64,000 bases of DNA, taken from contig NZ_BFAV01000157.1 of NCBI RefSeq assembly GCF_002933875.1, positions 62,001 through 126,000 of the forward strand, written 5' to 3'. Numbering within the stretch: the stretch's first letter is position 1; every line of letters begins with the position of its first letter. The notes beneath the pieces were generated by a model that was not told where the DNA came from, searched no databases, and saw only the letters and a list, made by a program, of their open reading frames with translations. The translations under genes were made by a program, and so were the position numbers. Positions 35,708 to 44,817 of this stretch are shown here, one piece after another. The stretch comes from Desulfocucumis palustris. Lineage in GTDB: Bacteria > Bacillota > Desulfotomaculia > Desulfotomaculales > Desulfocucumaceae.

Positions 35708-37066
35708 TCAGACTTCCATAAGCTCCACCCGCACCTGCTTTTCCACCTCTTCCCGGGGCACCAGTGCCGACCACAGCCCGATAAGCTCCCTGGGTCTGGG
35801 CATCCCTCCGCCGCCGGTGGCGCCGGGGGGACCGTTTAAAGCTATGGGCGGCACAAACCTCGGCAGCCGGGAAGCATCCAGCTTGGTTTCCGTGCGCACG
35901 GCCAGGCGCAGGCCCACCTCGTTTAAATCTGCCCCGTCTCCCCAGGCCAGGGGACCGCTCAGTGAATTGTAACCTATGTATTCCACCAGCATTTCCTTTG
36001 GCTGGAAGCCCACCATGGCCATTTGTTTTCTGATTATTTCCTCCGCCCTGCGGGCTTTGGCCAGGGCGTCCGGCCACGGGTACCTGACCGTCGCCTCCCC
36101 CATCCAGCCATCGTGATAACCCATGGAAACCTTTAACCGCTCCGGCCGGGGCCTGCCCCTTACACCGGTTATCCTGACCCGGTCGGGCCCGGCCGCCTCC
36201 AGCCGGGGAGTGGTGAAATCCACCACCACATCCGGGGTTATATAGGCGGCGGGATCGTGCACTTCGTAGAGCATTTGCTCCTTCACCGTTTCCAGGTCCA
36301 CCCTGCCGCCGGTGCCCTCCGGTTTGGTCAGTATGGCTTCGCCGTTTTCGTATACCTCAGCCACCGGGTATCCCATTCTCTCCATCATGGGTATATTCCA
36401 CCAGTCTCCGCTGAAATTGCCCCCGGTACTCTGGGCGGAGCACTCCATCAGATGCCCCAGGAATATCCCCGACGCCAGACGGTCCCAGTGGTCCCAGGAC
36501 CAGCCGAATTCATATATCATGGGGGCCAGAAACTGGGCCGGGTCCGCGGTGCGGCCCGCTATCACCACATCGGCGCCCATTTCCAGGGCCTGGACCATTC
36601 CCCTGGCTCCCAGGTAGGCATTGGCGAATAAAATACGGCCTTCCACGGCGGCTATATTGCCGCCGGATTCCATATCGTCAAAGCTGACCCCCTTATCCTT
36701 AAGCTCCTTTACCCTGGGTAGAATATCATCGCCGGTGATTACGGCGATTTTCAACCCCCCAAGCCCCATGCCCCGGGCCAGCTCGCAAACCATCCGGCCC
36801 GCCCCGGGGGGATTTATTCCCCCGGCATTGGTCAGTATTTTGATCCCCTTTTCCTTGCAGACCGGAAGCAGCACGCTAAAAAACCCATCCTGGACATAAC
36901 CCAGGGCCGGGTCCTTCTGCCTGGACTTCTGCAAAATAGCCAGGGTCAGTTCCGCCAGGGCGTCACAGGCTATGTATCCAACATCGCCCCGGGCCGCCAC
37001 ATCCAGGGCGGGAAAGGGCGAATCTCCCCAAAAGCCCTGCCCCGCCCCTATGCGTATCTTTTTCAA
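35708..37066 (-). CDS. AtuA family (DUF1446) protein
   Basis: This 452-residue cytosolic protein matches DUF1446/AtuA over its whole length: start IRIGAGQGFWGDSPFPALD, then YIACDALAELTLAILQKSR, NAGGINPPGAG, ITGDDILPR and VIAGRTADPAQFLAP. It starts with a TTG after GGGAGGTA. The family occurs with acyl-CoA carboxylases in acyclic terpene and leucine-type catabolism; the chemistry is unknown. The usual C-terminal domain is on a separate gene immediately downstream (35365). Confidence 0.85.
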   Translation of the reverse strand: MKKIRIGAGQGFWGDSPFPALDVAARGDVGYIACDALAELTLAILQKSRQKDPALGYVQDGFFSVLLPVCKEKGIKILTNAGGINPPGAGRMVCELARGMGLGGLKIAVITGDDILPRVKELKDKGVSFDDMESGGNIAAVEGRILFANAYLGARGMVQALEMGADVVIAGRTADPAQFLAPMIYEFGWSWDHWDRLASGIFLGHLMECSAQSTGGNFSGDWWNIPMMERMGYPVAEVYENGEAILTKPEGTGGRVDLETVKEQMLYEVHDPAAYITPDVVVDFTTPRLEAAGPDRVRITGVRGRPRPERLKVSMGYHDGWMGEATVRYPWPDALAKARRAEEIIRKQMAMVGFQPKEMLVEYIGYNSLSGPLAWGDGADLNEVGLRLAVRTETKLDASRLPRFVPPIALNGPPGATGGGGMPRPRELIGLWSALVPREEVEKQVRVELMEV

Positions 37067-37081
37067 TAAAATACCTCCCCT

Positions 37082-38632
37082 CTATACCGGAACCACCCCG
37101 TGTTTCTTCCAGGGCCTGTGGATTTCTTTGTTTTTAGCCATTTCCAGTCCCCGGATGATCACCCGGCGGGTATCACCCGGGTCGATTATGTCATCGACAT
37201 AGGCATGGGAGGCGGCTATCTCCGGATCAATTAATTTCCTTACCTCGCCAATCATCATCTCCCTGGCGGTCTTCGGGTCCGGCGACGCTTCTATCTGTTT
37301 GCGGAAAACTATATTAACCGCCCCCTCCGGGCCCATAACACTAATCTCCGCGCCGGGCCAGGCCACAATAAGGTCGGGCTCGAAGGCCCTGCCGCACATG
37401 ACGTAATAACCGGCGCCGTATGCCTTTCTCAATACCACCGTTATTTTGGGCACGGTGGCCTCGGACACCGCGTACAGCATCTTGGCCCCGTGCCTGATAA
37501 TCCCCTGTTTTTCCACGGCGGAGCCGATCATAAAGCCGGGCACATCCATCAGAAAGACCAGGGGAATATTGAAGGCGTCACACAGGTTGATAAACCTGGC
37601 GGACTTGTCGGCGGCGTTTATGTCCAGCACCCCTCCCTGGACCATGGGCTGGTTGGCCAGAATGCCCACCACCATTCCGTTCATCCTGGCCAGGCAGGTT
37701 ATTATATTTTTGGCCCAGCCGGGTTTGAGCTGGAAAAAGCGCCCTCCGTCCACAATTTTTTCAATTACCTGGAGCATGTTGTACCGTTTACGCTGGTCTC
37801 CGGGAACTATATTCAGCAGCTCTTCCACGTAACGGTCAGGATCATCGGCGGAAGCAATTGCCGGCGGCGACTCCCGGTTATGGGAGGGAAAATAACTCAA
37901 ATATTCCTTTACCGCCGAGATGCAGTCCTGATCATTTTCCACTTCCAGATCCCCCACACCGCTTGTCTCGCAATGCACTTTGGAGCCCCCCAGGGTATTT
38001 TCATCCACGTCCTCGCCAATCATGGCCTTTACCAGGGGCGGCCCGCCCAGGGCCAAAAAGCTTTTGTCCTTCACCATGGGCACAAAATCCGCCAGTGCCG
38101 GAATATAAGCCGTTCCCGCCGCCCCGGGACCCATCACGGCGCACACCTGGGGTATCACCCCGGACATGACCACTTCCTCAAAAAACAAACTGCCGGAAAC
38201 GGCAAACATGGAGCCCACCGCCTCCTGGATTCTGGCCCCGGCGGAATCAATCAGCCAGATCATGGGCACCCTGTGCTTTAAGGCCCACTGCCTTATCCTG
38301 CCAACCTTTTTCTCCCCGGACTCCCCCATGGAGCCGGCCATTACCGTATAATCGTAAGCCGCCACACAGGCCAGCCTGCCGTCTATTTTTCCATAGCCGG
38401 CAATTACCCCGTCCGCCGGAGTCTCCTTGTTTTTCATGCCCGGATGGCTGGAATGGTGGTGCGCCAGTATTCCCATTTCCACAAAGGTGCCCGGCTCAAA
38501 AAGCAAATCAATGCGCTCCCTGGCGGTAAGTTTATTCATGGCATGCTGGCCGGCGATTTTTTCAGGGCCACCCATGCCCATTATTTTCTCTTTCCGCTCA
38601 TTCAGCCTGGCCGCTCTTTCCTTTAAATCCAT
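37082..38632 (-). CDS. acyl-CoA carboxylase carboxyltransferase subunit
   Basis: This 516-residue crotonase-fold protein has both carboxyltransferase halves: SAGARIQEAVGSMFAVSGSL, VMGPGAAGTAYIPALADF and GGPPLVKAMIGEDV in the N-terminal half, LANQPMVQGGVLD, FLMDVPGFMIGSAVE and RKAYGAGYYVMCGRAF in the C-terminal half. It transfers carboxyl from carboxybiotin to an acyl-CoA. Sequence type is the propionyl-/methylcrotonyl-CoA group; genomic context favours 3-methylcrotonyl-CoA or a related branched enoyl-CoA. GGAGGTAATTAA lies just before the ATG. Confidence 0.92.
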   Translation of the reverse strand: MDLKERAARLNERKEKIMGMGGPEKIAGQHAMNKLTARERIDLLFEPGTFVEMGILAHHHSSHPGMKNKETPADGVIAGYGKIDGRLACVAAYDYTVMAGSMGESGEKKVGRIRQWALKHRVPMIWLIDSAGARIQEAVGSMFAVSGSLFFEEVVMSGVIPQVCAVMGPGAAGTAYIPALADFVPMVKDKSFLALGGPPLVKAMIGEDVDENTLGGSKVHCETSGVGDLEVENDQDCISAVKEYLSYFPSHNRESPPAIASADDPDRYVEELLNIVPGDQRKRYNMLQVIEKIVDGGRFFQLKPGWAKNIITCLARMNGMVVGILANQPMVQGGVLDINAADKSARFINLCDAFNIPLVFLMDVPGFMIGSAVEKQGIIRHGAKMLYAVSEATVPKITVVLRKAYGAGYYVMCGRAFEPDLIVAWPGAEISVMGPEGAVNIVFRKQIEASPDPKTAREMMIGEVRKLIDPEIAASHAYVDDIIDPGDTRRVIIRGLEMAKNKEIHRPWKKHGVVPV

Positions 38633-38648
38633 TTAATTACCTCCTGTA

Positions 38649-39434
38649 CTACATGCCCTTCCACAGGGGCCGGCGTTTTTCCAGAAAAGCCGTGGCTCCC
38701 TCCTTTAAATCCTGGCTCATAAAATCTATCACCCGGATGGTGTTCAGGTAATCCATGGCCTTGTTAAACTCCATATCCATCACCGTGTTAAAGGCATTGA
38801 GTCCCAGTCTCAGCACCAGCGGGCTGTATTCCGCCACCTGCCCCGCCAGGCTCATCACCTCTTCCTCCAGGGAGCCCGCGGGCGCCACCTTGTGGACCAG
38901 GCCCAGTTCAAGGGCCTGTCCGGCATCCAGGGTCTCCCCGGTAAGAGCCATGGCCAGAGCCTTCCGGGGCCCCACGGCCCTTATTAAAAGGGGAAACACC
39001 ACAAAAGGGAAAATACCCATTTTAATTTCCGGGGTGCCGAATTGCGCATTCTCCGAGGCCACCGCCAGGTGGCACATGGCCGCCAGTCCCAGGCCGCCTC
39101 CCATGGCAGGACCGTTAATCCCCGCGATTAGCGGCTTGCTTAAATGCAATCCCATTTTGAAAAGCTCTGTGGACTCCTTTCCCTCCCGGTGAATGGCCGG
39201 CGCTGTTTTGGAAATCATCTGGGAAAAATCGCCCAGATCGCCTCCGGCGCAAAATGCCTTGCCCTTCCCCGTGATTACAACGGCCCCCACGGCATCGTCC
39301 CTGTCCGCATCCTTTAAGGCCGTTATCAGCTCCCGGCTCATTTGCTCACTTAATGAATTTCTCTTTTCCGGCCGGTTTAGAGCAATAACGGCAATCCGGC
39401 CCCGTTGCTCCACCGCTATCTGTTCGTAACCCAA
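38649..39434 (-). CDS. enoyl-CoA hydratase/isomerase family protein
   Basis: The 261-residue crotonase-family enzyme has the two oxyanion-hole segments (KAFCAGGDLGDFS and AMGGGLGLAAMCHLAVASENAQFGTPEIKMG). The usual hydratase Glu after GPAMGGGLGLA.. is not present as a pair of glutamates, so hydration is likely but not certain. As first gene of the operon behind a TetR-regulated promoter it could act as methylglutaconyl-CoA hydratase in a leucine-like route. It begins with a TTG following GGGGGG. HMG-CoA lyase is absent from the window. Confidence 0.85.
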   Translation of the reverse strand: MGYEQIAVEQRGRIAVIALNRPEKRNSLSEQMSRELITALKDADRDDAVGAVVITGKGKAFCAGGDLGDFSQMISKTAPAIHREGKESTELFKMGLHLSKPLIAGINGPAMGGGLGLAAMCHLAVASENAQFGTPEIKMGIFPFVVFPLLIRAVGPRKALAMALTGETLDAGQALELGLVHKVAPAGSLEEEVMSLAGQVAEYSPLVLRLGLNAFNTVMDMEFNKAMDYLNTIRVIDFMSQDLKEGATAFLEKRRPLWKGM

Positions 39435-39718
39435 AAAGCATCCCCCCTTTGCTTTAAAAAATGAAACAGGTTAACCATTAATATAAAATTTGACCCTTGG
39501 GTATAATTTTAACTACAATCATTGTAATGTATAAAACAGAACAAAAAAATCTTTTTCCCCGGGCGGTTAAAATTAAACCCCGGCCGGCTGAAAATAAATA
39601 CTGAATGGTCAATTTTTAAATTATAGTTTATTTTTAGCTACTCTTGCAGGATTCGACTTCACGGCGAAAAAATATATTATTACTAAATGGAAACAGACCC
39701 CCGGAGGAGGATATTAAT

Positions 39719-40312
39719 TTGAGTTTCAGAGAGGAACGGGCCGCGGAAAGAAAGCTGAATATAATAAGGACCGCGGCCAGACTGTTCAGCGAGAAAGGAT
39801 ACCATGAAGCCACGGTGGAGGATATAGCCAAGGAGTTAAAATATACCAAGGGCAGTATTTATTACTACATCCAGAGCAAACAGGATTTGCTGTTTGAATG
39901 TCATGACCTGGCCATGAACATGCTGATGGCCAGCATAGACAAAATAAAAGAATCCGGATTGGCTCCGGACCTGATGTTAAAAGAAGTAATCAAGGGGCAT
40001 GTGGAAATTATGGTGGGGGAGTTAAACCTTATCAACGTGTCCCTGGCATCGGATTTTTTATTGCAGGATGAATATGCGGAAATAATTGTAAAGAAAAGGG
40101 ATTTATATGAGGAAAGCATTAAAAAAATAATTGTTGAAGGAATAAAGCAGGGAATTTTCAAGCCGGTTCCGGAAAAAATGGTGATCTTTCTGATCATGGG
40201 GGCTATCAACTGGATCTCCCGCTGGTTCTCCGAAAAAGGCCCCTTAAGCAAGGAAGAAATCGCCCAGTTCTACGCCGATTATTTGCTGGCCCCATTAATG
40301 CTGAAACAGTAA
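39719..40312 (+). CDS. TetR family transcriptional regulator
   Basis: 197 residues from the TTG at 39719, which follows GGAGGAGG by eight bases; an in-frame TTG 75 bases earlier has no ribosome site. The N-terminal helix-turn-helix is typical (NIIRTAARLFSEKGYHEATV, EDIAKELKYTKGSIYYYIQSKQDLL split across residues 15-60), with a TetR_C-type ligand domain after it. It is divergent from the acyl-CoA operon and resembles FadR/PsrA-like regulators that sense acyl-CoA. The 284-base gap holds ACCC-TT-GGGT at 39491-39500, a short dyad that might be an operator half. Confidence 0.88.
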   Translation: MSFREERAAERKLNIIRTAARLFSEKGYHEATVEDIAKELKYTKGSIYYYIQSKQDLLFECHDLAMNMLMASIDKIKESGLAPDLMLKEVIKGHVEIMVGELNLINVSLASDFLLQDEYAEIIVKKRDLYEESIKKIIVEGIKQGIFKPVPEKMVIFLIMGAINWISRWFSEKGPLSKEEIAQFYADYLLAPLMLKQ

Positions 40313-40327
40313 CCATAATGTTAATCT

Positions 40328-40357
40328 CCCCCGGTTAAAGCCGGTTTTAGCCGGGGG
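40328..40357. terminator. hairpin between convergent tetR and recQ
   Basis: Seven-base complementary arms (CCCCCGG / CCGGGGG) around a loop lie between two convergent genes. T runs are weak, so terminator function is likely but not certain. Confidence 0.5.
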
Positions 40358-40369
40358 GTCGGGAGGACA

Positions 40370-42853
40370 TTAATCCTGCGTCGTTTTTTCAGGGTTTAGA
40401 AATTCATCTTTCAACAGACCCGCCTGAACATAACGGATGGCGCTGTACGGTATATCCTCCCCCAGCAATTTTTTAACAGGCGCAATTTTTTTTACGCCAA
40501 CCTGCTCCATGGCCAGATATATTTGGCTGCGCACCGGCCAGGGCACCAGTTCGTCCACCTTTATCCTGTCTTCGGCCACCAGCCGGGCCAGGTAGCCCTC
40601 CACAGTGGATACCGCCCGGCCCAGCCGCAGGGCAATGTCCTCCGGGGAAAATCCCTGCCGGAAAATGGATTCGATTCTATCCGCCATGTCAACTTTATCC
40701 CCTGCCGGCGGTTTTTCCCCGGGTGCCCGGAGATCCGGGGCGGCGGCGGGGGTTTCCAAACTCTCCTGGTCCGGTCCCACAGGCGCGCCGTATACATTTG
40801 ACCTTACCATTTCAATTATCCGTTCCCCAAACCTGGCCACCTTTTTTTCTCCCAGGCCCTTAATGTTTAGCAACTCCGCCGGGGTAACAGGCTTTTTAGC
40901 GGCTATCTCCTGCAATACCCGATCATGAAAGAATACATAGGGGGGCATGGATTCTCTCCGGGCCAGCTCGGATCTGAATTCTTTCAATACTGCCAGCAGT
41001 TCCCGGTCCGCGTCGATATTTCCCGCCGGGGCGGTCCCGGAGGCATTGCCCCCGGATAGGATGTAATCCTGCCTAATGGGTATCGCCTGCCCGCTATTGA
41101 GCACTTCTTCCCCCTTAGCGGTCAGCACCACCACCGGATATTCATCCCCCGCCACCCCCAGGAACCCGTCACCAATGAGCTGGTTCACCAGTCCCCGCAC
41201 AGCCGGGGCGGGTAAAGCCGATAACCTGCCGTAAAAGTTTATTTTGTCGTAACCCCACTCGATAATGTCCTTGGCCCTTGACCCCCGCAGCACGTCCACC
41301 AATTTTTTTTGACCCACCGGCCGGGGCAATTCCTTAACCGCGCCAAAAACCGCCAGGGGCAAATCCGATTTCACCAGCTTCCCGCTGGAATTGTTCAGGC
41401 AGTTGTCGCAGCATATTTCCTTCAGCTCACCCACAGCCTCGCCGAAATAATTTAACAAAGCCGCCCGGCGGCAGCCGCTGGTATGCACCCAGTTGGCCAT
41501 GGCCGCCAGTTTTTCTTTCCTCTCCGCGGTTCTCTGCCTGGCTTCCTGCAGCACCACATTCATCAACCTGGCGGTGGGAGGCTCGGAACCCGCTTCCAGG
41601 TATAAATTGTCCCCGTCCCTGTCGGTTAAATGAATTATCCCCAGCCTCTCCAGCATGCTTATCAGAAACCTTACCTTGGTCTCTCCAAGCCCCCCCTGCT
41701 CCAGTTCCCCGCAGGATATCACGGACACGTTATCCCTTTGGGAATTCCTGTAGGCATGCATAAAATTCACAATATCTTCCTTGCCCAGGGAATCATTATC
41801 AATAATCCAGTCCTGCAGCTGCCTGTCCCGGTGGATGAACAACAGTGCGCACAGGGCCGGCCGCCCGTCCCTGCCGGCCCGTCCCACCTCCTGATAATAG
41901 GCCTCCAGGGAGGCAGGCAAACAGCAATGTATTACAAAACGTATGTCCGGCTTGTCTATGCCCATTCCGAAGGCGTTTGTGCCCACCACCACGTCTATCC
42001 CGCCCTGCAGGAAATTCTCCTGCACCCGGCTTCTCTCCTCCGGCTCCAGTCCCGCGTGATAGGCAGCAGCGGCGATTTTTAAACTGCCGCTCAGCCAGGA
42101 GGCCAGCCTCTCCGCATCCTTCCTGGTGGCCACGTAGATAAGGCCGCTTTCCCTGCGGCCTGAAAGCAGCTCATGTAATTTATCCAGCCTGGCCCGGTCA
42201 TTATCGAACACTCCGGCGGTATAATAAAGGTTTGGCCTGTCGCTGCCGCTTACCACCCTGCAGGCGTCGGGAATGTCCAGCTGGTTTAATATATCCTGCT
42301 GCACCGAGGGAGTGGCTGTGGCGGTCAGCGCCAGTATCTGCGGATTGCCCGGCAGCTGGCCGTGAAATTCACGTATGTACAGGTAGTCCGGGCGAAAATC
42401 ATGTCCCCAGTGAGATATGCAGTGGGCTTCATCAACCGTCAAAAGGGATACCTTTATCCTGGCCAACTGGGCCAGGAAGGTGCGGCTTTTCAGCCGCTCC
42501 GGGGCAACATAAACAATCTTGTATTTACCCCTGCCCATCTCATCCATCCGCCGCCGCTGCTCCTCCAGGGTAAGTTGACTGCTGATAAATGTCGCCTGGC
42601 GCAAATTTTTGCCGTGCAGGGCGTCCACCTGGTCCTTCATCAGGGCCACCAAGGGGGAAATGACCACAGCGACACCGGGCATCAGCAGGGCCGGAAGCTG
42701 GTAACAGAGAGATTTGCCCTGTCCGGTGGGCATTATGGCCAGCACGTTGTTGCCGCCCAATACCTTTTCCACCACGTCTTTTTGCCCGGCGCGAAAACTG
42801 CTGAAATTAAAATATTGCTGCAAGGCCTTTTCCAGAGAAGAGTATTGATTCAC
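40370..42853 (-). CDS. recQ: ATP-dependent DNA helicase RecQ
   Basis: The 827-residue helicase has the Q-motif region and Walker A (PTGQGKSLCYQLPAL), DEAH box (TVDEAHCISHWGHDFRP), motif VI (YQEVGRAGRDGRPA), the zinc-binding RQC cysteines (CRRAALLNYFGE then CCDNCLN), a winged helix, and an HRDC domain at about 620-690 (PPYVFFHDRVLQEIAAKKP). Residues after 700 add a helix-turn-helix-like tail (FSPEDIALRLGRAVSTVEGYL) also found in longer Firmicute RecQ proteins. It unwinds 3'-5' in recombination and repair. GTG start after GGGGGGATAAAAG. Confidence 0.96.
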   Translation of the reverse strand: MNQYSSLEKALQQYFNFSSFRAGQKDVVEKVLGGNNVLAIMPTGQGKSLCYQLPALLMPGVAVVISPLVALMKDQVDALHGKNLRQATFISSQLTLEEQRRRMDEMGRGKYKIVYVAPERLKSRTFLAQLARIKVSLLTVDEAHCISHWGHDFRPDYLYIREFHGQLPGNPQILALTATATPSVQQDILNQLDIPDACRVVSGSDRPNLYYTAGVFDNDRARLDKLHELLSGRRESGLIYVATRKDAERLASWLSGSLKIAAAAYHAGLEPEERSRVQENFLQGGIDVVVGTNAFGMGIDKPDIRFVIHCCLPASLEAYYQEVGRAGRDGRPALCALLFIHRDRQLQDWIIDNDSLGKEDIVNFMHAYRNSQRDNVSVISCGELEQGGLGETKVRFLISMLERLGIIHLTDRDGDNLYLEAGSEPPTARLMNVVLQEARQRTAERKEKLAAMANWVHTSGCRRAALLNYFGEAVGELKEICCDNCLNNSSGKLVKSDLPLAVFGAVKELPRPVGQKKLVDVLRGSRAKDIIEWGYDKINFYGRLSALPAPAVRGLVNQLIGDGFLGVAGDEYPVVVLTAKGEEVLNSGQAIPIRQDYILSGGNASGTAPAGNIDADRELLAVLKEFRSELARRESMPPYVFFHDRVLQEIAAKKPVTPAELLNIKGLGEKKVARFGERIIEMVRSNVYGAPVGPDQESLETPAAAPDLRAPGEKPPAGDKVDMADRIESIFRQGFSPEDIALRLGRAVSTVEGYLARLVAEDRIKVDELVPWPVRSQIYLAMEQVGVKKIAPVKKLLGEDIPYSAIRYVQAGLLKDEFLNPEKTTQD

Positions 42854-43002
42854 CTTTTATCCCCCCACATGTCGGCAAAAACATCATTACAAAATATTTT
42901 TCTTCCGCCGGGCATTTTCTCCCTTCCCGGCAAAACAACTTTTTGTTGCGGAAAGCGGGTTCCCCGCATGGCGTTGCTCATACCGGCGGACCACATCAAT
43001 TG

Positions 43003-43665
43003 TTACTCCAATCTTTTAATAATATCGTTTACAGACAACACCCTGGCGAATCCTCTTCTTAAAACCTTTAATTCGGCCTCCTGCATGGACGGATCGTCGG
43101 TGGAGGTGATGTCGCTGCCGAAGACAACCTTAAATCCTCTTTCATAGGCCTGGCGGGCAGTCATTCCGCAACAATAATTTGTCAGTGTGCCGCAAATAAT
43201 CACAGTGTCCCTGTCCAAATTTTTCAGTATGGTCTCCAGCGGAGTATCGTAAAAAGCGCCATAGGAAGGTTTGTGAATAATAATCTCGTCATCCAAAGGA
43301 GTGAGTTCCTGAAAAATGGTTCCGTCCTTAAACCAGGAGGGATCATTAAAGCCGGGATAACGATTGGGCATGAATCCCCCGGAACCGGGGCGGTCGAGAT
43401 TATTATGGGTTTTCGCGTACGATGTAAATATCACAGGTATATTTTTATTTCTGCAAACCTCCACAAGCCGCTTTATATGCGGTACCTGGCGGGTGGCTTC
43501 CGGAACCCAGTAAGGAGTCCAGTGTGGCTTCACAAATTCATCCTGCATGTCAATAACCAGCAGGGCACAGTTTTCCTTTACCACCTCAAAACCGGCGTTC
43601 CCTTCCTCATGCCCCCTTCTGGCCATATCCAGCACATTTTGTTCTGTAAACCCTCCCGCCCTCAT
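43003..43665 (-). CDS. isochorismatase-family cysteine hydrolase
   Basis: This 220-residue enzyme has the family triad: Asp in LLVIDMQDEFV, Lys in IIHKPSYGAFYDTPLE, and the nucleophilic Cys in IICGTLTNYCCGMTARQAYERGFKV. The family hydrolyses amides or vinyl ethers (isochorismate, nicotinamide, N-carbamoyl compounds); the substrate is not identifiable. GAGGAGG precedes the ATG. It is separate from recQ by 150 bases and has its own upstream region. Confidence 0.88.
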   Translation of the reverse strand: MRAGGFTEQNVLDMARRGHEEGNAGFEVVKENCALLVIDMQDEFVKPHWTPYWVPEATRQVPHIKRLVEVCRNKNIPVIFTSYAKTHNNLDRPGSGGFMPNRYPGFNDPSWFKDGTIFQELTPLDDEIIIHKPSYGAFYDTPLETILKNLDRDTVIICGTLTNYCCGMTARQAYERGFKVVFGSDITSTDDPSMQEAELKVLRRGFARVLSVNDIIKRLE

Positions 43666-44081
43666 TACTTATCCTCCTCATACAGGATTTATGGGTGTAC
43701 GAAAATTGGGGCTATAACGATTTGCTCTGGTATGCTTCTCCATTAAAACTATACTTAGATTGTCGTTAACCTTCTTTGTAGCAAATATCTTATATCCCAG
43801 TTCTATAATCATTCCGCCCTCCGTAGCCATGGCAAGCAGTTTTGGGGAACCTCGTCAATTTATTTATGCGATATGACTGAAATTATTTCAATTTTTTCTA
43901 TAAAAAAAAGAAAAGTCCTCTATATAAAGAAGATCCCTTCGGCACAATACTTGTTATTTCAACATATTCAAAAGAAAACAACCGGCACCAAAAAAGTATA
44001 TTGACATATGTTCGATTATCGCAATACTTTAAAAGCATGACCTGGATTGAATGTCCCGCCCCGCCGCACGGCAAACAAAAA
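43666..44081. other. intergenic region upstream of the isochorismatase-like gene
   Basis: About 415 AT-rich bases with no gene that I can support. The right part contains long A/T tracts (e.g. 43900-43920) but no clear repeats, tRNA or riboswitch motif. Confidence 0.5.
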
Positions 44082-44100
44082 AGAACCCGCTGCCAGGTTC
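44071..44100 (-). terminator. terminator of the yefM-yoeB operon
   Basis: On the minus strand GAACC-TGGCAGCG-GGTTC is followed by TTTTTTG (44082-44076). It lies 30 bases after the toxin stop. Confidence 0.7.
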
Positions 44101-44131
44101 CCGGTTCACTAAGATTATGATATGCTTTCCA

Positions 44132-44392
44132 TCACTCATAGTGCGTCCAAAGCCGCAATACCCTTACACAATGCCTGTCCCTGTCCACCGCATAAACAAG
44201 ACGGTGTTTTATGTTTATCCTCCGGGAGTACGCGCCTTTGAGGTCTCCAACCAATTTCTCGTAAGGCGGTGGATTTTCAAAAGGATTGTTTTTCAATACT
44301 TCCAGCAGTCCAAGAACAGCCTCCTTTAATCCCGCCTGCTTTATCAGAGCAACATCCTTTACCGCCCGTTTGGTAAACTCTATCTCCCACAT
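44132..44392 (-). CDS. yoeB: YoeB/Txe family mRNA-interferase toxin
   Basis: 86 residues starting from the ATG at 44392, which overlaps the antitoxin stop as TGATG. The fold and motifs are those of RelE-superfamily YoeB: IEFTKRAVKDV, then PFENPPPYEKLVGDLKGAYSRRINIKHRLVY, and the aromatic C-terminus LWTHYE matching the catalytic His-Tyr end of YoeB. It should cleave mRNA in the ribosomal A site when free of antitoxin. Coupled translation ensures it is made with the antitoxin. Confidence 0.92.
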   Translation of the reverse strand: MWEIEFTKRAVKDVALIKQAGLKEAVLGLLEVLKNNPFENPPPYEKLVGDLKGAYSRRINIKHRLVYAVDRDRHCVRVLRLWTHYE

Positions 44393-44637
44393 CACCACTC
44401 AATCTCCTCAGCCTTGACGCAATCCTCCGGGGCAGCCCTCATCCCCTCGATTATGGATTCCCTCATTCCGGGCACGTTTAAAAGATACATGGTTTCCTGG
44501 ATAGCCCTGTAATCCTCCTCGGAAATAATAACAACATTACCCTGTTTAGATGTCACCATAACAGGTTCGTGGTTTTTTACAGCAGCTTCAATTAATCGGA
44601 AGAAATTTTGCCTTGCTGCTGAAGCGTTGATAAGCAA
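44392..44637 (-). CDS. yefM: YefM/Phd family antitoxin
   Basis: 81 residues with the Phd/YefM N-terminal DNA-binding half (INASAARQNFFRLIEAAVKN, VMVTSKQGNVVIISEEDYRAIQET) and an acidic C-terminal tail that neutralises the toxin (AAPEDCVKAEEIEW). It starts with a TTG after GGTGG. It precedes yoeB in the usual order and is expected to repress its own promoter through the 36-bp palindrome just upstream. Confidence 0.92.
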   Translation of the reverse strand: MLINASAARQNFFRLIEAAVKNHEPVMVTSKQGNVVIISEEDYRAIQETMYLLNVPGMRESIIEGMRAAPEDCVKAEEIEW

Positions 44638-44662
44638 ATCAATTCCACCTTTCCAGTTTCGT

Positions 44663-44698
44663 CCACGCTATTGTACAATATATTGTACAATAGCGTGG
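44663..44698. promoter_or_regulatory. YefM-YoeB operator, 36-bp perfect palindrome
   Basis: The two 18-base halves are exact reverse complements (CCACGCTATTGTACAATA and its mirror), with two TTGTACAA boxes. E. coli YefM-YoeB recognises TGTACA-centred palindromes, so this is the expected autoregulatory site; it begins 26 bases before the antitoxin start codon. Confidence 0.9.
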
Positions 44699-44756
44699 TG
44701 AAATATTCAACCGCATTTCTTTTACGATTTACAGTATCAAACAATTCCACCACCGG

Positions 44757-44790
44757 CATAAAAAAGAACAGACCCCCGCAAACGGGCCTG
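44757..44790 (-). terminator. terminator after the holin-like gene
   Basis: On the minus strand a CAGGCCCG...CGGGGGTCTG stem is followed by TTCTTTTTTAT. It lies about 28 bases beyond the stop of the holin-like gene. Confidence 0.65.
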
Positions 44791-44817
44791 CCCTTTTTAA
44801 AACTGCGGTTTACGGCT

